A stretch of DNA of 64,000 bases from Butyricimonas synergistica DSM 23225 (lineage in GTDB: Bacteria > Bacteroidota > Bacteroidia > Bacteroidales > Marinifilaceae): the NCBI RefSeq assembly GCF_000379665.1, contig NZ_KB903373.1, forward strand, positions 1 through 64,000, in the 5' to 3' direction. Within the stretch, counting starts at the first letter, position 1. Every line of letters starts with the position of its first letter. The position numbers and the translations under genes were made by a program. This document shows positions 1 to 8,930 of the stretch, piece after piece. The notes beneath the pieces are model-generated. The model had not been told where the DNA came from. It worked only from the letters and a program-made list of their open reading frames with translations, and did no database searches.

Positions 1-95
1 AAGAAAACAACCTGTAAATTAGAGATTTACAGGTTGTTTGTCATTTTCTTGTCGCCTCGTGGCGTTCAAGTGGTGGGCGCTGAGGGATTCGAACC
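1..95. repeat. Left attachment-site repeat (tRNA-Val 3' end relic)
   Basis: This stretch is identical to 59324-59418. It holds the CCA end, acceptor strand and T arm of tRNA-Val (71-95, minus orientation) and the downstream terminator hairpin (15-bp perfect arms). Identity stops inside the T loop at position 95, where element DNA begins. The repeat starts at the window edge, so its true length is unknown. The crossover point cannot be fixed within the repeat. Confidence 0.9.
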
Positions 96-158
96 TGTAT
101 ATTTTAATTCTTTAATATCCAGTTATTTAACTCGGAAGTACTCTTAAAAAACTAATCT

Positions 159-176
159 AGGTTACTTTTAAGTAAC
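159..176. promoter_or_regulatory. Putative recombinase arm-type sites, left end
   Basis: An AGGTTACTTTT motif is followed by an inverted partial copy (AGTAAC). The same AGGTTACT core occurs three times at the other element end (59221-59280). Nearby, CTCGGAAGTACTC at about 131-143 resembles GTCGGAAGTAGTC at 59301-59313. Shared short repeats near both ends fit arm sites for the integrase or excisionase. This is inference from the pattern. Confidence 0.45.
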
Positions 177-183
177 TGCTTTT

Positions 184-204
184 GGCTCAAAAAAAAGCCT
201 TTTT
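184..204 (+). terminator. Short terminator-like hairpin
   Basis: GGCT and AGCC arms enclose an A-rich loop and are followed by five T residues. It lies upstream of the RteC-like gene and could insulate it from transcription entering from the chromosome. The stem is short. Confidence 0.3.
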
Positions 205-346
205 AATTTTCTCGTAACAAAGATACTAATTTTATTGTAAATATAGGCGATAGAGGGCTATTTTCTTATGTATTTCAGTGTATTATCTGTTTTTATTTGT
301 ATATTTTACACTTAATAGTTTCATAGCCGCTATTAAACTATCGTGT

Positions 347-1159
347 ATGAAAAAGTATTTTATGATGCTTATGAGCGAATTGGAAACAACTATTCATTCG
401 CTTAAAGGAAATGACGCCTTAAATATGTCGGTTATGGCTATGCAAGTTATTTATGGTGTGGTGAAACAAGTAAAAGATTACGTACTAACGAATGGTTTTG
501 CGGATATAAACGAAGAGATATTGTTCTTCAAAGAGTTAAAGCCGTTATTGCATAGTAAATTGATCTACTACATGGAAATAAAGGAGATCGAATCAAAGCG
601 TATTTTATGCGCGAGTAAGGAATTTGTACGTGCTTATTTGATTGAACAAGTGGAGCGTTTAACGGGATATTTGGAAGAGAATATTTACACGTATAAATAT
701 TTGCAGCTTGGTTCTACATTTTTGGATGAAGCATTATTTACTCGAAAGAATGCTTTAGAATTTTCGTGTGTAGATCGTGATAATTTGGATGATTCTTTCA
801 TGACACTTTGGGATAATAAAGTATCTCGAATTTTAGCTTACCAGATGCTTTTGGAATATCTAAACTCTGAAATATTGCTTTTGGATAAGCCATTTAGCAA
901 ATCTTCCAAATTAGTGTGGCACGGGACAAAGCGGGGATTAGTCGAATTGATCTATGCTCTAGTGACAAAAGAATGTTTTGGAGAAGCAACAATAAAAGAA
1001 TTGGCAGATTGTTTTCAACAAATTTTTAGCATTGATTTGGGTGATTATTATGGCATCTACAAAGAATTAAAGGAGCGTCCGGTAAAGAATCGTGCGGGTT
1101 TTCTCAATGATCTTGCAGACGGACTTATGAAGCGTATGGAAGAGGACGAAAATAGTTAA
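347..1159 (+). CDS. RteC-like regulatory protein
   Basis: This 270-residue protein resembles the RteC family, which in CTnDOT activates excision of the element. The frame is open upstream to a GTG at 278, but those extra residues are hydrophobic and unlike the family; the ATG at 347 (MKKYF) or 374 (MSELE) is more likely. The protein is helical, with a C-terminal part containing WHGTKRGLVELIYAL and a late domain resembling the winged helix of RteC. It lies at the left end, just before two HTH genes, as expected for an excision-control module. No rteA or rteB two-component genes are in the window, so the upstream signal must differ from the tetracycline circuit of CTnDOT. Confidence 0.75.
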   Translation: MKKYFMMLMSELETTIHSLKGNDALNMSVMAMQVIYGVVKQVKDYVLTNGFADINEEILFFKELKPLLHSKLIYYMEIKEIESKRILCASKEFVRAYLIEQVERLTGYLEENIYTYKYLQLGSTFLDEALFTRKNALEFSCVDRDNLDDSFMTLWDNKVSRILAYQMLLEYLNSEILLLDKPFSKSSKLVWHGTKRGLVELIYALVTKECFGEATIKELADCFQQIFSIDLGDYYGIYKELKERPVKNRAGFLNDLADGLMKRMEEDENS

Positions 1160-1248
1160 TATAGTATAAATAACTACCCCTGATTTCCCCTACCGTGGCA
1201 TTCTGGAAATTACGTAATTACATATTCGCGAGAATAAAAAATGACAAG

Positions 1249-1596
1249 ATGGAAATAATAACATTTGATTCTGAGGTTTATCGCGAATTGAAAAAGAGTT
1301 TGGATACAATTTCAAACTACGTGCTTAATAAAGAAGACAAGCAAGGGGAGGAGGATTGGGTAGATGAATATGATGTTTGTACTTATTTGAAGATTAGCCG
1401 CCGCACCTTACAGCGTATCAGGTACGAAAATTTATTGACTTACTCACTTGTAAGAGGTAAGGTATTAATACAGATGAAAGAAGTGCGGCGGTTAATTGAA
1501 ACTGGGACTATAAAATGCGACATTAATCGCTTTGCAGATTTGTGCAAGGGGCATAAGGCGTATCTTGAACAGCGTAAACGAAACAAGAAAAAGTAA
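1249..1596 (+). CDS. Helix-turn-helix (excisionase-like) protein
   Basis: This 115-residue protein contains an HTH of the MerR/excisionase type: EYDVCTYLKISRRTLQRIRYE (first helix, turn and recognition helix) followed by a wing-like stretch ending in QMKEVRRLIE. A GTG at 1195 is in frame, but the ATG at 1249 (MEIITF) fits the family length better. It is followed five bases later by a second HTH gene. Small paired HTH proteins near the end of Bacteroides conjugative transposons act as excisionases or activators of excision; that role is inferred here. Confidence 0.7.
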   Translation: MEIITFDSEVYRELKKSLDTISNYVLNKEDKQGEEDWVDEYDVCTYLKISRRTLQRIRYENLLTYSLVRGKVLIQMKEVRRLIETGTIKCDINRFADLCKGHKAYLEQRKRNKKK

Positions 1597-1600
1597 GCCT

Positions 1601-1903
1601 ATGGATATTGACGAGCATTTAATGGTAAAGGCTTTTGATAAATGCTTTAGCCTGTTAGAAAGGATAGATGCAAGGCTGATTTCTCTTGAAAAAAGAGAAT
1701 TTGGCGTGGATGGCGAACGCTTGTTAGATAATCAAGATTTGTGTCAGTTGTTAAACGTGGATAAAAAAACATTGGAACGATACAGGCGTTCCGGGCGACT
1801 GCCTTTTTTGAAGTTGGGGGGTAAAATCTTTTATAAATATTCCGAGATTGTCAAGGTAATGCAGAATTTAAGGAAATATGATTTTGATAAAGAAAGTGAG
1901 TAA
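1601..1903 (+). CDS. Helix-turn-helix (excisionase-like) protein 2
   Basis: This 100-residue protein has an N-terminal helical segment (to about residue 35) and a HTH, LLDNQDLCQLLNVDKKTLERY, followed by RSGRLPFLKLGGKIFYKYSEI, the typical strand-helix end of DNA-binding excisionase-like domains. The frame is open from 1532 but overlaps the preceding gene, so the ATG at 1601 is preferred. A decayed second copy lies at 6250-6450 with matching 3' flanking DNA. It probably works with its neighbour in excision or transcription control of the element. Confidence 0.7.
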   Translation: MDIDEHLMVKAFDKCFSLLERIDARLISLEKREFGVDGERLLDNQDLCQLLNVDKKTLERYRRSGRLPFLKLGGKIFYKYSEIVKVMQNLRKYDFDKESE

Positions 1904-2374
1904 GGGAAAAAACAATTTCGCGGGTTCTTTGAACTCGTGAATCTGTTATGTGTTCTCGAAGGTTGTTTCTAGTTCTGAAATTTTAGTAGATTTGAGGAAT
2001 GATAATGAGGAACTAGAATGAATCTTGATTTTAAATTGCCTTTTTGTTTGTATTATTATTATCTGTACTTATTAATGTTCGACTTTATTTAAAGCGTTTT
2101 GTTTATATCAATCTATGATGTTTCATTACAAGTATTTTTAATCTACATATCAATCATATATATAAAATAATAATCAGTGCATTGTTTTGTTTCAATGGTA
2201 TAGCTGTTGATGGTAAAACTTGTCAATAATTTCCTATTGTTACTCCATGTGCATAAGCGATATTTTGATGTATTGATAATTAATTCAGTTTTTTTCTAAT
2301 TGTTTGTTTGAAATCCCTGTAATTTATATTTATGTTCTTTTATACATATATATTTTTAATTCTATTTTTAGCTC
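1904..2374. other. AT-rich intergenic stretch with a duplicated flank
   Basis: No open gene is visible in this 470-bp, very AT-rich gap. Its first 110 bases are related to the DNA after the decayed HTH copy (about 6451-6520), and the motif at about 1995-2022 recurs in diverged form at about 8886-8916. The gap marks the left border of the defence-type cargo. Confidence 0.5.
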
Positions 2375-4882
2375 CTAAACGGGGATGTTTATTTCAATAG
2401 GTGCTTCAACTATTGCTGCTATTTTTGTCGTAACAACATTATACAAATCAACTTCTGTTGCAGGAGTTTCTAATGATACGATCAAAGAATACCTTATTCG
2501 ACTGTTGTGCCTATTAAGATTTGTTCTCATTTTCCACCACCCACCAACAGGAAAAATGGCAATCATATTACAGGATGCAAGATCAGCAGCAGTTGTTGTT
2601 ATCATATCACTGTGTATAGAACCAACACTCCTATTTTTCATACCTATTTTCCATCTTCCACTATCGTTTTCGACTAAATCAATATTGGCAGCATCGGCAT
2701 CCTCCGATTCGATATACTTATTAATTCGCCTTTTGAATTGTTCTTGGGTTTCTTGCGGGTTGTTAACGTCAAATCTTAAACCACAAGATTGATAAGTATA
2801 TTTATCTTTCCATCCTATTTCACCGGGACTTGGTTCAATAAAATAAGAAAGAGTTATTCTTAATGTGGTATTTATTTCTCCTAAATTCTCTAATAATTCT
2901 TTTGGCCACGGTAAATTGATGAAGTGCATCTCATTTAGAGAAACTGTCGAACCATTTTTTATATAAGGTTTTAAAGAGTTTTGCGATATGTAGGTAAATC
3001 CATTTTCTGTACTATATAATGCGCGTTCTCTATTGGGGATACCATAACCACAAGAGCGTAAAAGCCTTTTTATATTAGTTCTTCCTGTAACATGAAACTG
3101 ACGTAACATTGAATCAGACCATTTTGCCGAATGTACAATCAATGCACGAATACTTTCTGCCCATAAATCAGGATAAGTAGCTGCAATTTCTGCAGCAAGA
3201 TTAGAAGCAAGAGCGCACGCTGCACTTGTTGCATTAATGGTTTCAAATTTACGGAATTGTATATTTTTAGATGTGGTTAGAACTTCCAAGGCATCATGAT
3301 CAACGTACGGTGTTAAATCATGTTCTCTTTTTAATAAATTGCCACCTTCAAAAACGACATCGGGTTTGATAGGCCATTTTTTATCCCATAATACAGATGT
3401 ACTACTATATGGTGAAAGTCCGCCACTGGGAGCAACTCTTGGTAAATTATTGTAATTGGCATCATTTATTTGTACTTTTTCTGTATATGCTCCAATCGTT
3501 AGAGAGTTCCAAGATTGTCCCGGATTATGTACAGATTGCTGAGTGTTCCCATCTGGATAATTATTCCACACTTCTTCATCAGTCACATTTCCTGCCGCAA
3601 CAATTATTAACCTTGGAGTTTCTTCTGATGCACCAATACACATATCATCCAAAGCTGCAGACCAAGAAGAAGGGCGTCCTTTATCATGTGTGTCAGCTGA
3701 AGTTACAGCCATGCAATATAAAATATTCTTGTTTGGGATTGTTATTTCAGCCTTATAAATGCATTGTTTAGTAATATCTCCCCAAAGTTCTATTGGATTC
3801 TCCCCAACATCAGGAAGTAATTTTACTGAACATAAAGTGTGTTTTATTTCTACGCGATCATTATGTTCCAAAGAGCGAGATAAGTCACCATAAGCGCAAA
3901 CGCCTGCCATCATTGTTCCGTGTCCTTTTCTATCTGCGGTAGTCCATTGATTATTATAGGCAAGGCAATGAGCATCTTGTATTATGGGAGAAAGTAGTTC
4001 ATGTCCGTTATTAACCCCAGTATCAATTACACATACTGATATATTTGATTGGTCATTTATCACAAGTCTTCTTAATAAATCCTCAACCCATTCATTTTGA
4101 TCACTTGGGTTTTCGTTTGTCCAAAAATCTGCGGTTTCTTTCCCTGCTTTTAGTTCTGCCAAACTATCTGAACTATTTAGGATTTGGAGTAGAGTGTCAT
4201 TGTTTGCATATACTAAAAATACGGCTCTTTCTGGAAATAATAAATAGTTTGGTTTGAAACTTATGTCTAAGTTTGTTAGCAAATTGTTGAATTGGGTTAT
4301 TTGCTCTTGTTTGTCATCCGATTCATTTATTTTTATCCACACTTCATACCAATTGTAATTTTCATTAGGAAAAAGTTGTGGAGAATCTGTCCAAAACGAA
4401 TAAAGTAAGGCTATATGTATATCTTCTATACTATTAATCAAATTTTGATTTCTGGGATTTCCTTTTTGAGTAACCTTTGTTGCATAATCCCGTAGCTTGT
4501 TTAAAAATTTATTTTCTTGTCCTTTGGGAATATATACTGTGGCATAAGTATCTATATTTCCATGAATATCCGTAATATTTCTAACATTCATTAAACGCAT
4601 TCCTGCGTTGATTGCTTCAAGGCTTTGAGTAACTAGATCATAATTTTGTTTCCCTTTAAATTCTACGTATGTACCTGTACGAGTTGGTAGAGCAAGGGCA
4701 TTTCGCTGACTTTTTAGGTTACTATCAGCTTCTCTCATGCGATCAAACTTATCTTTTAAAGCCGCAGCATGAGAAGCTCTATCTCTATTAGGAATGTTTG
4801 GACCTCCTGCTGGCTTTTGTCCAGGTGAATAACGAATTGTATCTGCTAAATCAGGAAGTTTTATATGATCATGCCTACTCAT
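2375..4882 (-). CDS. ietS: Subtilase-family serine protease, IetS-like
   Basis: This 835-residue protein has a subtilisin (S8) catalytic domain in its middle: Asp about 287 (CVIDTGVN), His about 321 (KGHGTMMAG), oxyanion Asn about 432 (VAAGN) and Ser about 553 in INATSAACA, where the usual GTS is ATS. Residues 1-270 form a family-specific N-terminal region with no signal peptide, so it acts in the cytoplasm. It lies five bases after a AAA ATPase, the arrangement of the IetAS antiphage system (ATPase plus subtilase). The likely mode is ATPase-gated proteolysis of a host or phage target, which is inference. The gene is the last of a three-gene leftward operon. Confidence 0.85.
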   Translation of the reverse strand: MSRHDHIKLPDLADTIRYSPGQKPAGGPNIPNRDRASHAAALKDKFDRMREADSNLKSQRNALALPTRTGTYVEFKGKQNYDLVTQSLEAINAGMRLMNVRNITDIHGNIDTYATVYIPKGQENKFLNKLRDYATKVTQKGNPRNQNLINSIEDIHIALLYSFWTDSPQLFPNENYNWYEVWIKINESDDKQEQITQFNNLLTNLDISFKPNYLLFPERAVFLVYANNDTLLQILNSSDSLAELKAGKETADFWTNENPSDQNEWVEDLLRRLVINDQSNISVCVIDTGVNNGHELLSPIIQDAHCLAYNNQWTTADRKGHGTMMAGVCAYGDLSRSLEHNDRVEIKHTLCSVKLLPDVGENPIELWGDITKQCIYKAEITIPNKNILYCMAVTSADTHDKGRPSSWSAALDDMCIGASEETPRLIIVAAGNVTDEEVWNNYPDGNTQQSVHNPGQSWNSLTIGAYTEKVQINDANYNNLPRVAPSGGLSPYSSTSVLWDKKWPIKPDVVFEGGNLLKREHDLTPYVDHDALEVLTTSKNIQFRKFETINATSAACALASNLAAEIAATYPDLWAESIRALIVHSAKWSDSMLRQFHVTGRTNIKRLLRSCGYGIPNRERALYSTENGFTYISQNSLKPYIKNGSTVSLNEMHFINLPWPKELLENLGEINTTLRITLSYFIEPSPGEIGWKDKYTYQSCGLRFDVNNPQETQEQFKRRINKYIESEDADAANIDLVENDSGRWKIGMKNRSVGSIHSDMITTTAADLASCNMIAIFPVGGWWKMRTNLNRHNSRIRYSLIVSLETPATEVDLYNVVTTKIAAIVEAPIEINIPV

Positions 4883-4887
4883 AATAA

Positions 4888-5838
4888 TTAAATTTTATAT
4901 GCCATTGTGCGTTCTTTAATTGTTTTTTCTATTAGTGAGAGAGAAATGTCTGTGTTATTTAAAACTGATTCTTTTATCGCATCTAAGCATGCTTGATTTA
5001 TTTCAGCATGGCTAAGATTTTCAAGCATTGGTAAAAGAATTTTCATATCCTTACTTGTTACATTTTTACCAAGTCTACTTTTTAAAAGTTGTGTTTTTTC
5101 TTCATCAGTGGGGAGATTATAATGAATGACGTCATCAAATCTTCTGAATAAAGCTTGATCCAACATTCTTAAATTATTTGTTGCCGCAATAATTAAACTT
5201 TCAGAATTATCTCTTTCTAAAAATTGAAGGAATGAATTAAGAACTCTACGCATTTCTCCAACATCATTATCCTTTCCACGTTGTGAACCGATAGCATCAA
5301 ATTCGTCAAATAAATAAACTGCTGGTCTATCAACGATTAAATCGAATATTTGACGAAGTTTTGCGCTTGTTTCTCCCATATATTTAGTTACAACCTTATC
5401 CATTAATATTACATAAATAGGTAAGTGAAGTTCATTCGCAATTATTGATGCAGACATAGTTTTTCCTGTTCCCGGAGGACCTGAAAATAATATTTTCCGT
5501 CTGTTCTCTAAATTGTAGCTTAATAATTTATTCCTATGCGTAAACTCCCTGACGACTCTATTAATACGGTCTTTTATCTCAGTCGAAATTATTAAATCTG
5601 ATAATTTTTTATCGGATTCTACTTCTAGTACTAAACCTTGTAATTCTGAATTTAAAGGTTTCAGTTTAGGAGATGTTTTTTTCCCACTATCAATGATTTG
5701 CTTAATGTCATTTGCCAAATTGGAATGTCCCAACTTGGCTTCATGAGCAGCTATCTGCAGAGCAACAGTATTAAATTTCTCATTGTTTTCTTCAAAATGA
5801 CTCTTAATAAGAGTCTTTAATTGATTTGCTGTTGCCAT
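4888..5838 (-). CDS. ietA: AAA+ ATPase, IetA-like
   Basis: This 316-residue AAA+ ATPase has Walker A GPPGTGKT (about 120-127), Walker B VYLFDEFD (about 174-180), sensor 1 IIAATNN and an arginine finger in LFRRFDD. The first 80 residues are helical and probably bind the partner. The domain is of the FtsH/spastin-like type. With the adjacent subtilase it forms an IetAS pair, described as a two-gene antiphage system. The start codon lies two bases after the stop of the XRE gene, so the genes are translationally coupled. Confidence 0.85.
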   Translation of the reverse strand: MATANQLKTLIKSHFEENNEKFNTVALQIAAHEAKLGHSNLANDIKQIIDSGKKTSPKLKPLNSELQGLVLEVESDKKLSDLIISTEIKDRINRVVREFTHRNKLLSYNLENRRKILFSGPPGTGKTMSASIIANELHLPIYVILMDKVVTKYMGETSAKLRQIFDLIVDRPAVYLFDEFDAIGSQRGKDNDVGEMRRVLNSFLQFLERDNSESLIIAATNNLRMLDQALFRRFDDVIHYNLPTDEEKTQLLKSRLGKNVTSKDMKILLPMLENLSHAEINQACLDAIKESVLNNTDISLSLIEKTIKERTMAYKI

Positions 5839-5839
5839 A

Positions 5840-6055
5840 TTATTTATTCATTTCCTTTTTTAGTTCTTCTTTAGAATACAATAACTGATTTATGTTAACA
5901 TCCAATATTGATGCTATTTTATACAGAGTTTCTAATGAGGGTTGTCTTCGATTGTGTACATATGCGTTAACCACATTAAAACTTTTGCCCAACTGATCTG
6001 CCAGCCAAACTTGTTTAATCCCTTTTTTTTCAAGTATCTCTTTTATTTTATTCAT
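5840..6055 (-). CDS. XRE-family regulator of the IetAS operon
   Basis: This 71-residue Cro/CI-type HTH protein reads IKQVWLADQLGKSFNVVNAYVHNRR, then PSLETLYKIASILDVNINQLL, a classic five-helix fold with almost no extra sequence. It is the first gene of the IetAS operon, with 2-bp spacing to the ATPase. The upstream DNA carries two inverted repeats (6077-6108 and 6131-6146), so autorepression is likely. Regulators of this kind keep toxic defence genes low in uninfected cells. Confidence 0.85.
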   Translation of the reverse strand: MNKIKEILEKKGIKQVWLADQLGKSFNVVNAYVHNRRQPSLETLYKIASILDVNINQLLYSKEELKKEMNK

Positions 6056-6076
6056 TGAATTAGCTGTGATTTATGC

Positions 6077-6146
6077 ATAGTATAAAATAGATTACAAAAA
6101 TACACTATTTTCTGATATGTCTAAAATAATCTCTATTAAAATAGAG
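6077..6146. promoter_or_regulatory. Candidate operators of the IetAS operon
   Basis: Two inverted repeats lie just upstream of the XRE gene: ATAGTATA/TACACTAT (6077-6084 and 6101-6108, one mismatch) and CTCTATT/AATAGAG (6131-6146, perfect arms, 2-bp gap). They are plausible binding sites for the adjacent XRE protein. Confidence 0.45.
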
Positions 6147-6249
6147 GGTGTTGAAGAAAATGCTTGATTCTTTTCATACCTTAATTTTAAGGGATTCCAT
6201 AGGTATTCTCGTATTCAAGCTGCCATTCTATTAAAACCTTGAAATTCGT

Positions 6250-6450
6250 TTGTTAGTTGGACTTGCTTTCGTCTTTGATAATCAGGATTTATGCCAATTA
6301 CTAAACGTGGATAAAAAAATTGGAACGATACAGGCGTTCCGGGCGACTGCTTTTTTTGAAGTTGGGGGTAAAATCTTTTATAAATATTCCGAAATTGTTA
6401 AGGTTATGCAGAATCTAAGGAAATATGATTTCGACAAAGAAAACGAGTAG
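6250..6450 (+). pseudogene. Decayed copy of the 1.6 kb HTH gene
   Basis: From about 6275 on, the DNA matches 1726-1903 closely. A two-base deletion in the run of A after GTGGATAA shifts the frame (KTLERYRR becomes KIGTIQAF) and a compensating loss restores it (VGGKIFYKYSEI is again in frame). The N-terminal third has no counterpart. The homology continues past the stop into flanking DNA up to about 6520. It is a relic of a duplication that brackets the IetAS cargo. Confidence 0.85.
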
Positions 6451-6514
6451 GTAGAAGAAACTGTTTCGCGAGTTCAAAGAACCCGCGAAACTGTTGTGTG
6501 TCTTTACGGTTGTT

Positions 6515-6637
6515 TCATATATTCAGAAATGCACACGCCAAGTACATACTATCTTTGAACTCTCCGGTAGTCTTTTTCAGCTCTAGAGTTTGCGATTCAT
6601 CAGAATTTATCACTGCCTTTATATCATCAATAGTCAT
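6515..6637 (-). pseudogene. N-terminal fragment of an AlbA_2 (Schlafen-like) gene
   Basis: A 40-codon frame reads MTIDDIKAVINSDESQTLEL, then KKTTGEFKDSMYLACAFLNI and a stop. It is the start of a Bacteroides AlbA_2/Schlafen-type DNA-binding ATPase, whose next residues would be a GGWLIFGV-like segment. That continuation is found instead at about 8870-8780, upstream in the reading direction. The gene has been broken by rearrangement. Confidence 0.75.
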
Positions 6638-6654
6638 AATATCCTTATTTATTC

Positions 6655-7947
6655 TCATTTCCTATTAATGAAATTTTGGGGTAATGGCTCGCAAAAAGTT
6701 TTGTTAACCACTCTATCCCGCATTAATTTCATGTTCGTAAAATTGCGGCATATATTCTGAACAATCTCCATGTAGTTATCAGAGTCATCTTCTTTTTGGT
6801 GATAATATGGCTTTATTGATACACAATTCCTGTGCTCAAACAGTGTGTTGAGAAGTGTCCTATCGGAGTTCCCACAGGAATGTCCCATTATATATATTTG
6901 ATATGGGGCAGATTCGATGAATTGTAACATCTTCCTATAATTGCTAGATTCCAGATACTTTATTGATTTGATATTTCTTAGACACTCGTTATCTTCTTGT
7001 TTTAATATCTGTGTATAGCTTTCGTCTAACTCATCACCATACCCAAATATCATACTATCCGGCTTGGTAAGAGTGCCATGAATATGATTAACAGTAGCGA
7101 CTTTTGGGAAACCATACTTGTCAGCGGTCCCTGTATAATTGAAATTCAATAACAGAATACTTTCTGGATATATTAAATCTTTTAAATACGCCTCTGGAAT
7201 ATCCTTACAACCCTTCTCCTCAGAAAATTCGATATATTGTTGTTTTAATCCTTTTAGATCTTCCCAAGAGAAATGGATACTATCTTTAGGGAAATTATAT
7301 TTTGACAGAAGTCTTTTATATTCCATCTCTCCTTGATGTAATATGTTATTTACATAGTCGTAATATGTGTGCAGTTGAGAAACACAGATATCACGATATT
7401 GTATAGAAGAGTATATTTGCTTTAATATATCTGTGTCATGATTGATTTCATTCAAAGATAAAGATGTGAGATATTCAGTCAAAAGTCCTTGAATATATTG
7501 TAATTGGAAATTAAGATTCGACACAGTATAATTATGATCGTCAGGATTTGTTATTAAATCTCTTAATAACCGATAATACTCATTTTCAATGTCAACCCAT
7601 CCTTTTGATTCGATAGAATCATAGATGATTTTGAAGAATGGAGAAAATACCACCTCGTAGTTGGTGGAATCTTGAATAATTGAAGTAATAATATCTTTCC
7701 CCGAAGGTCTATTGATAAATTTTGGGTAATTAAATATAAACACGTTCCAAGCTGTACATGAATTGGAATGAGTAGTCATCTTAAAAGTACATAAGCAATC
7801 TTCGGATATAGGGGTTAGGTTCCCGCAAAAGTCCATAACTCTTTTCTCCCAATACCAGTTTATGAAGTCTTCGTATCTGGTTGGAAGTCCGTGTGCTAAA
7901 TCAAAGCCGTTACCAATGAGTATAATTCTGTTCATTCGTTTTGACAA
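6655..7947 (-). CDS. abiH: AbiH-family abortive infection protein
   Basis: This 430-residue protein opens with the AbiH signature NRIILIGNGFDLAHGLPTRY followed by EDFINWYW. It also has LLLNFNYT, a conserved NHIHGTL, MIFGYGDELD and a C-terminal IYIMGHSCGNSD block, all typical of AbiH. Lactococcal AbiH limits phage multiplication, though its biochemical activity is not settled. The length suits the family, so it looks intact. It is flanked by a ruined XRE gene upstream and AlbA_2 fragments on both sides, which suggests separate acquisition as a defence module. Confidence 0.85.
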   Translation of the reverse strand: MSKRMNRIILIGNGFDLAHGLPTRYEDFINWYWEKRVMDFCGNLTPISEDCLCTFKMTTHSNSCTAWNVFIFNYPKFINRPSGKDIITSIIQDSTNYEVVFSPFFKIIYDSIESKGWVDIENEYYRLLRDLITNPDDHNYTVSNLNFQLQYIQGLLTEYLTSLSLNEINHDTDILKQIYSSIQYRDICVSQLHTYYDYVNNILHQGEMEYKRLLSKYNFPKDSIHFSWEDLKGLKQQYIEFSEEKGCKDIPEAYLKDLIYPESILLLNFNYTGTADKYGFPKVATVNHIHGTLTKPDSMIFGYGDELDESYTQILKQEDNECLRNIKSIKYLESSNYRKMLQFIESAPYQIYIMGHSCGNSDRTLLNTLFEHRNCVSIKPYYHQKEDDSDNYMEIVQNICRNFTNMKLMRDRVVNKTFCEPLPQNFINRK

Positions 7948-8112
7948 TGTATTGTTATTTATATTGTTGTTTCAAACTTTGTCCAAAAGTTCGCTAAAGA
8001 GATATCAGGAGTTGGTATTGCTGGAATTTGTTTCTCTACCTCATTCCAATGGAAACGATTATCGCATACGGTATTATGTCTGATTCGTATGATAGAATAT
8101 CTTTCATTGTTA

Positions 8113-8323
8113 TTACATATTACCGCTCTTAATAAGTTGGCGAGAGGTAACATTCAATAACGCTGCAATTCTAACTAGTATATCAAGTGAGGATTGCATT
8201 TTATTGGAGCACCATCTGGAAACGGTAGCCTCATTCTTGCCAACTTGTTTGGCTAATCATTTTCCTGTTTTACCATTCTCAATTAATACGACTTTAATTT
8301 TTTTTGATTTTTTGCGATTCCAT
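8113..8323 (-). pseudogene. Broken XRE regulator upstream of abiH
   Basis: The minus strand encodes a recognisable XRE domain: KVVLIENGKTGK, an in-frame TGA, then LAKQVGKNEATVSRWCSNK, MQSSLDILVRIAALLNV and TSRQLIKSGNM with a TAA at 8113. An upstream ATG at 8323 is in another frame. At least two lesions make it a pseudogene. It probably once controlled the abiH module, much as the intact XRE gene controls IetAS. Confidence 0.75.
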
Positions 8324-8468
8324 ATTACTTGTCTTGCTGATAAATTACAATACTATAATGTTTGATACAAATTTGCGAATAATATTTGAAACACACCTCT
8401 TTTGTATGGAATAATTAACATCCAACTAATTGAAATCTGTCCCAAGGACATCACCTGTAGAAATTAAA

Positions 8469-8880
8469 GTTAGAAAGTAATATGAATATCCCTATTGGAC
8501 TTTAATACGTCACTTTGTTTATCTTGCATCATCAATGTACCTATAACAACAAAATCCATCTCTATATTTGAAGTTCTTATTTTCCCTTCCAGCCATTGTT
8601 TTCAGTATACTTCTGGGTTAAGAAAGATTAAATGTGTTAAATCTTCTCCATTTATATTTACTTGAGGAATTACGCAATCACTTTTTTTATCGTATTGTGC
8701 ATATGATGTTGATTATCAGTTGTTGATATTTTTTTGTAATTCAACAGTCGCTTCAAGTTCCGATAATGCTTGAGTAATCTCATGTTGGGTATTGTTGGTT
8801 ACTTCCTGTCCTAAAATTTTTAAGCGACTTAGGGGTGACATCAAAGATGAGCCAATCACCTTCTGATTTTGAATTTATGT
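8469..8880 (-). pseudogene. Decayed AlbA_2 gene, internal part
   Basis: The minus strand reads SKSEGDWLIFDVTPKSLK in one frame and continues in the next as LKILGQEVTNNTQHEITQAL, matching the middle of AlbA_2/Schlafen-like proteins just after the fragment at 6515-6637. It runs on as SELEATVELQKNINN, a double stop, then VIPQVNINGEDLTHLIFLNP, another stop, and ends with DKQSDVLKSNRDIHITF at 8469. There is one frameshift and at least three stops. The last section may derive from a different gene. Confidence 0.7.
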
Positions 8881-8930
8881 GGATTCGAGGGAATGCCAAT
8901 GAGGAATTAGAATGAACCGAGTATTAGGAA

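Noticed and set aside
7959-8153. Minus-strand frame of 64 codons upstream of abiH
   Set aside because: It begins inside the broken XRE gene in another frame. The tail (NRFHWNEVEKQIPAIPTPD) could be a relic of real coding DNA, but there is no support for a separate gene.
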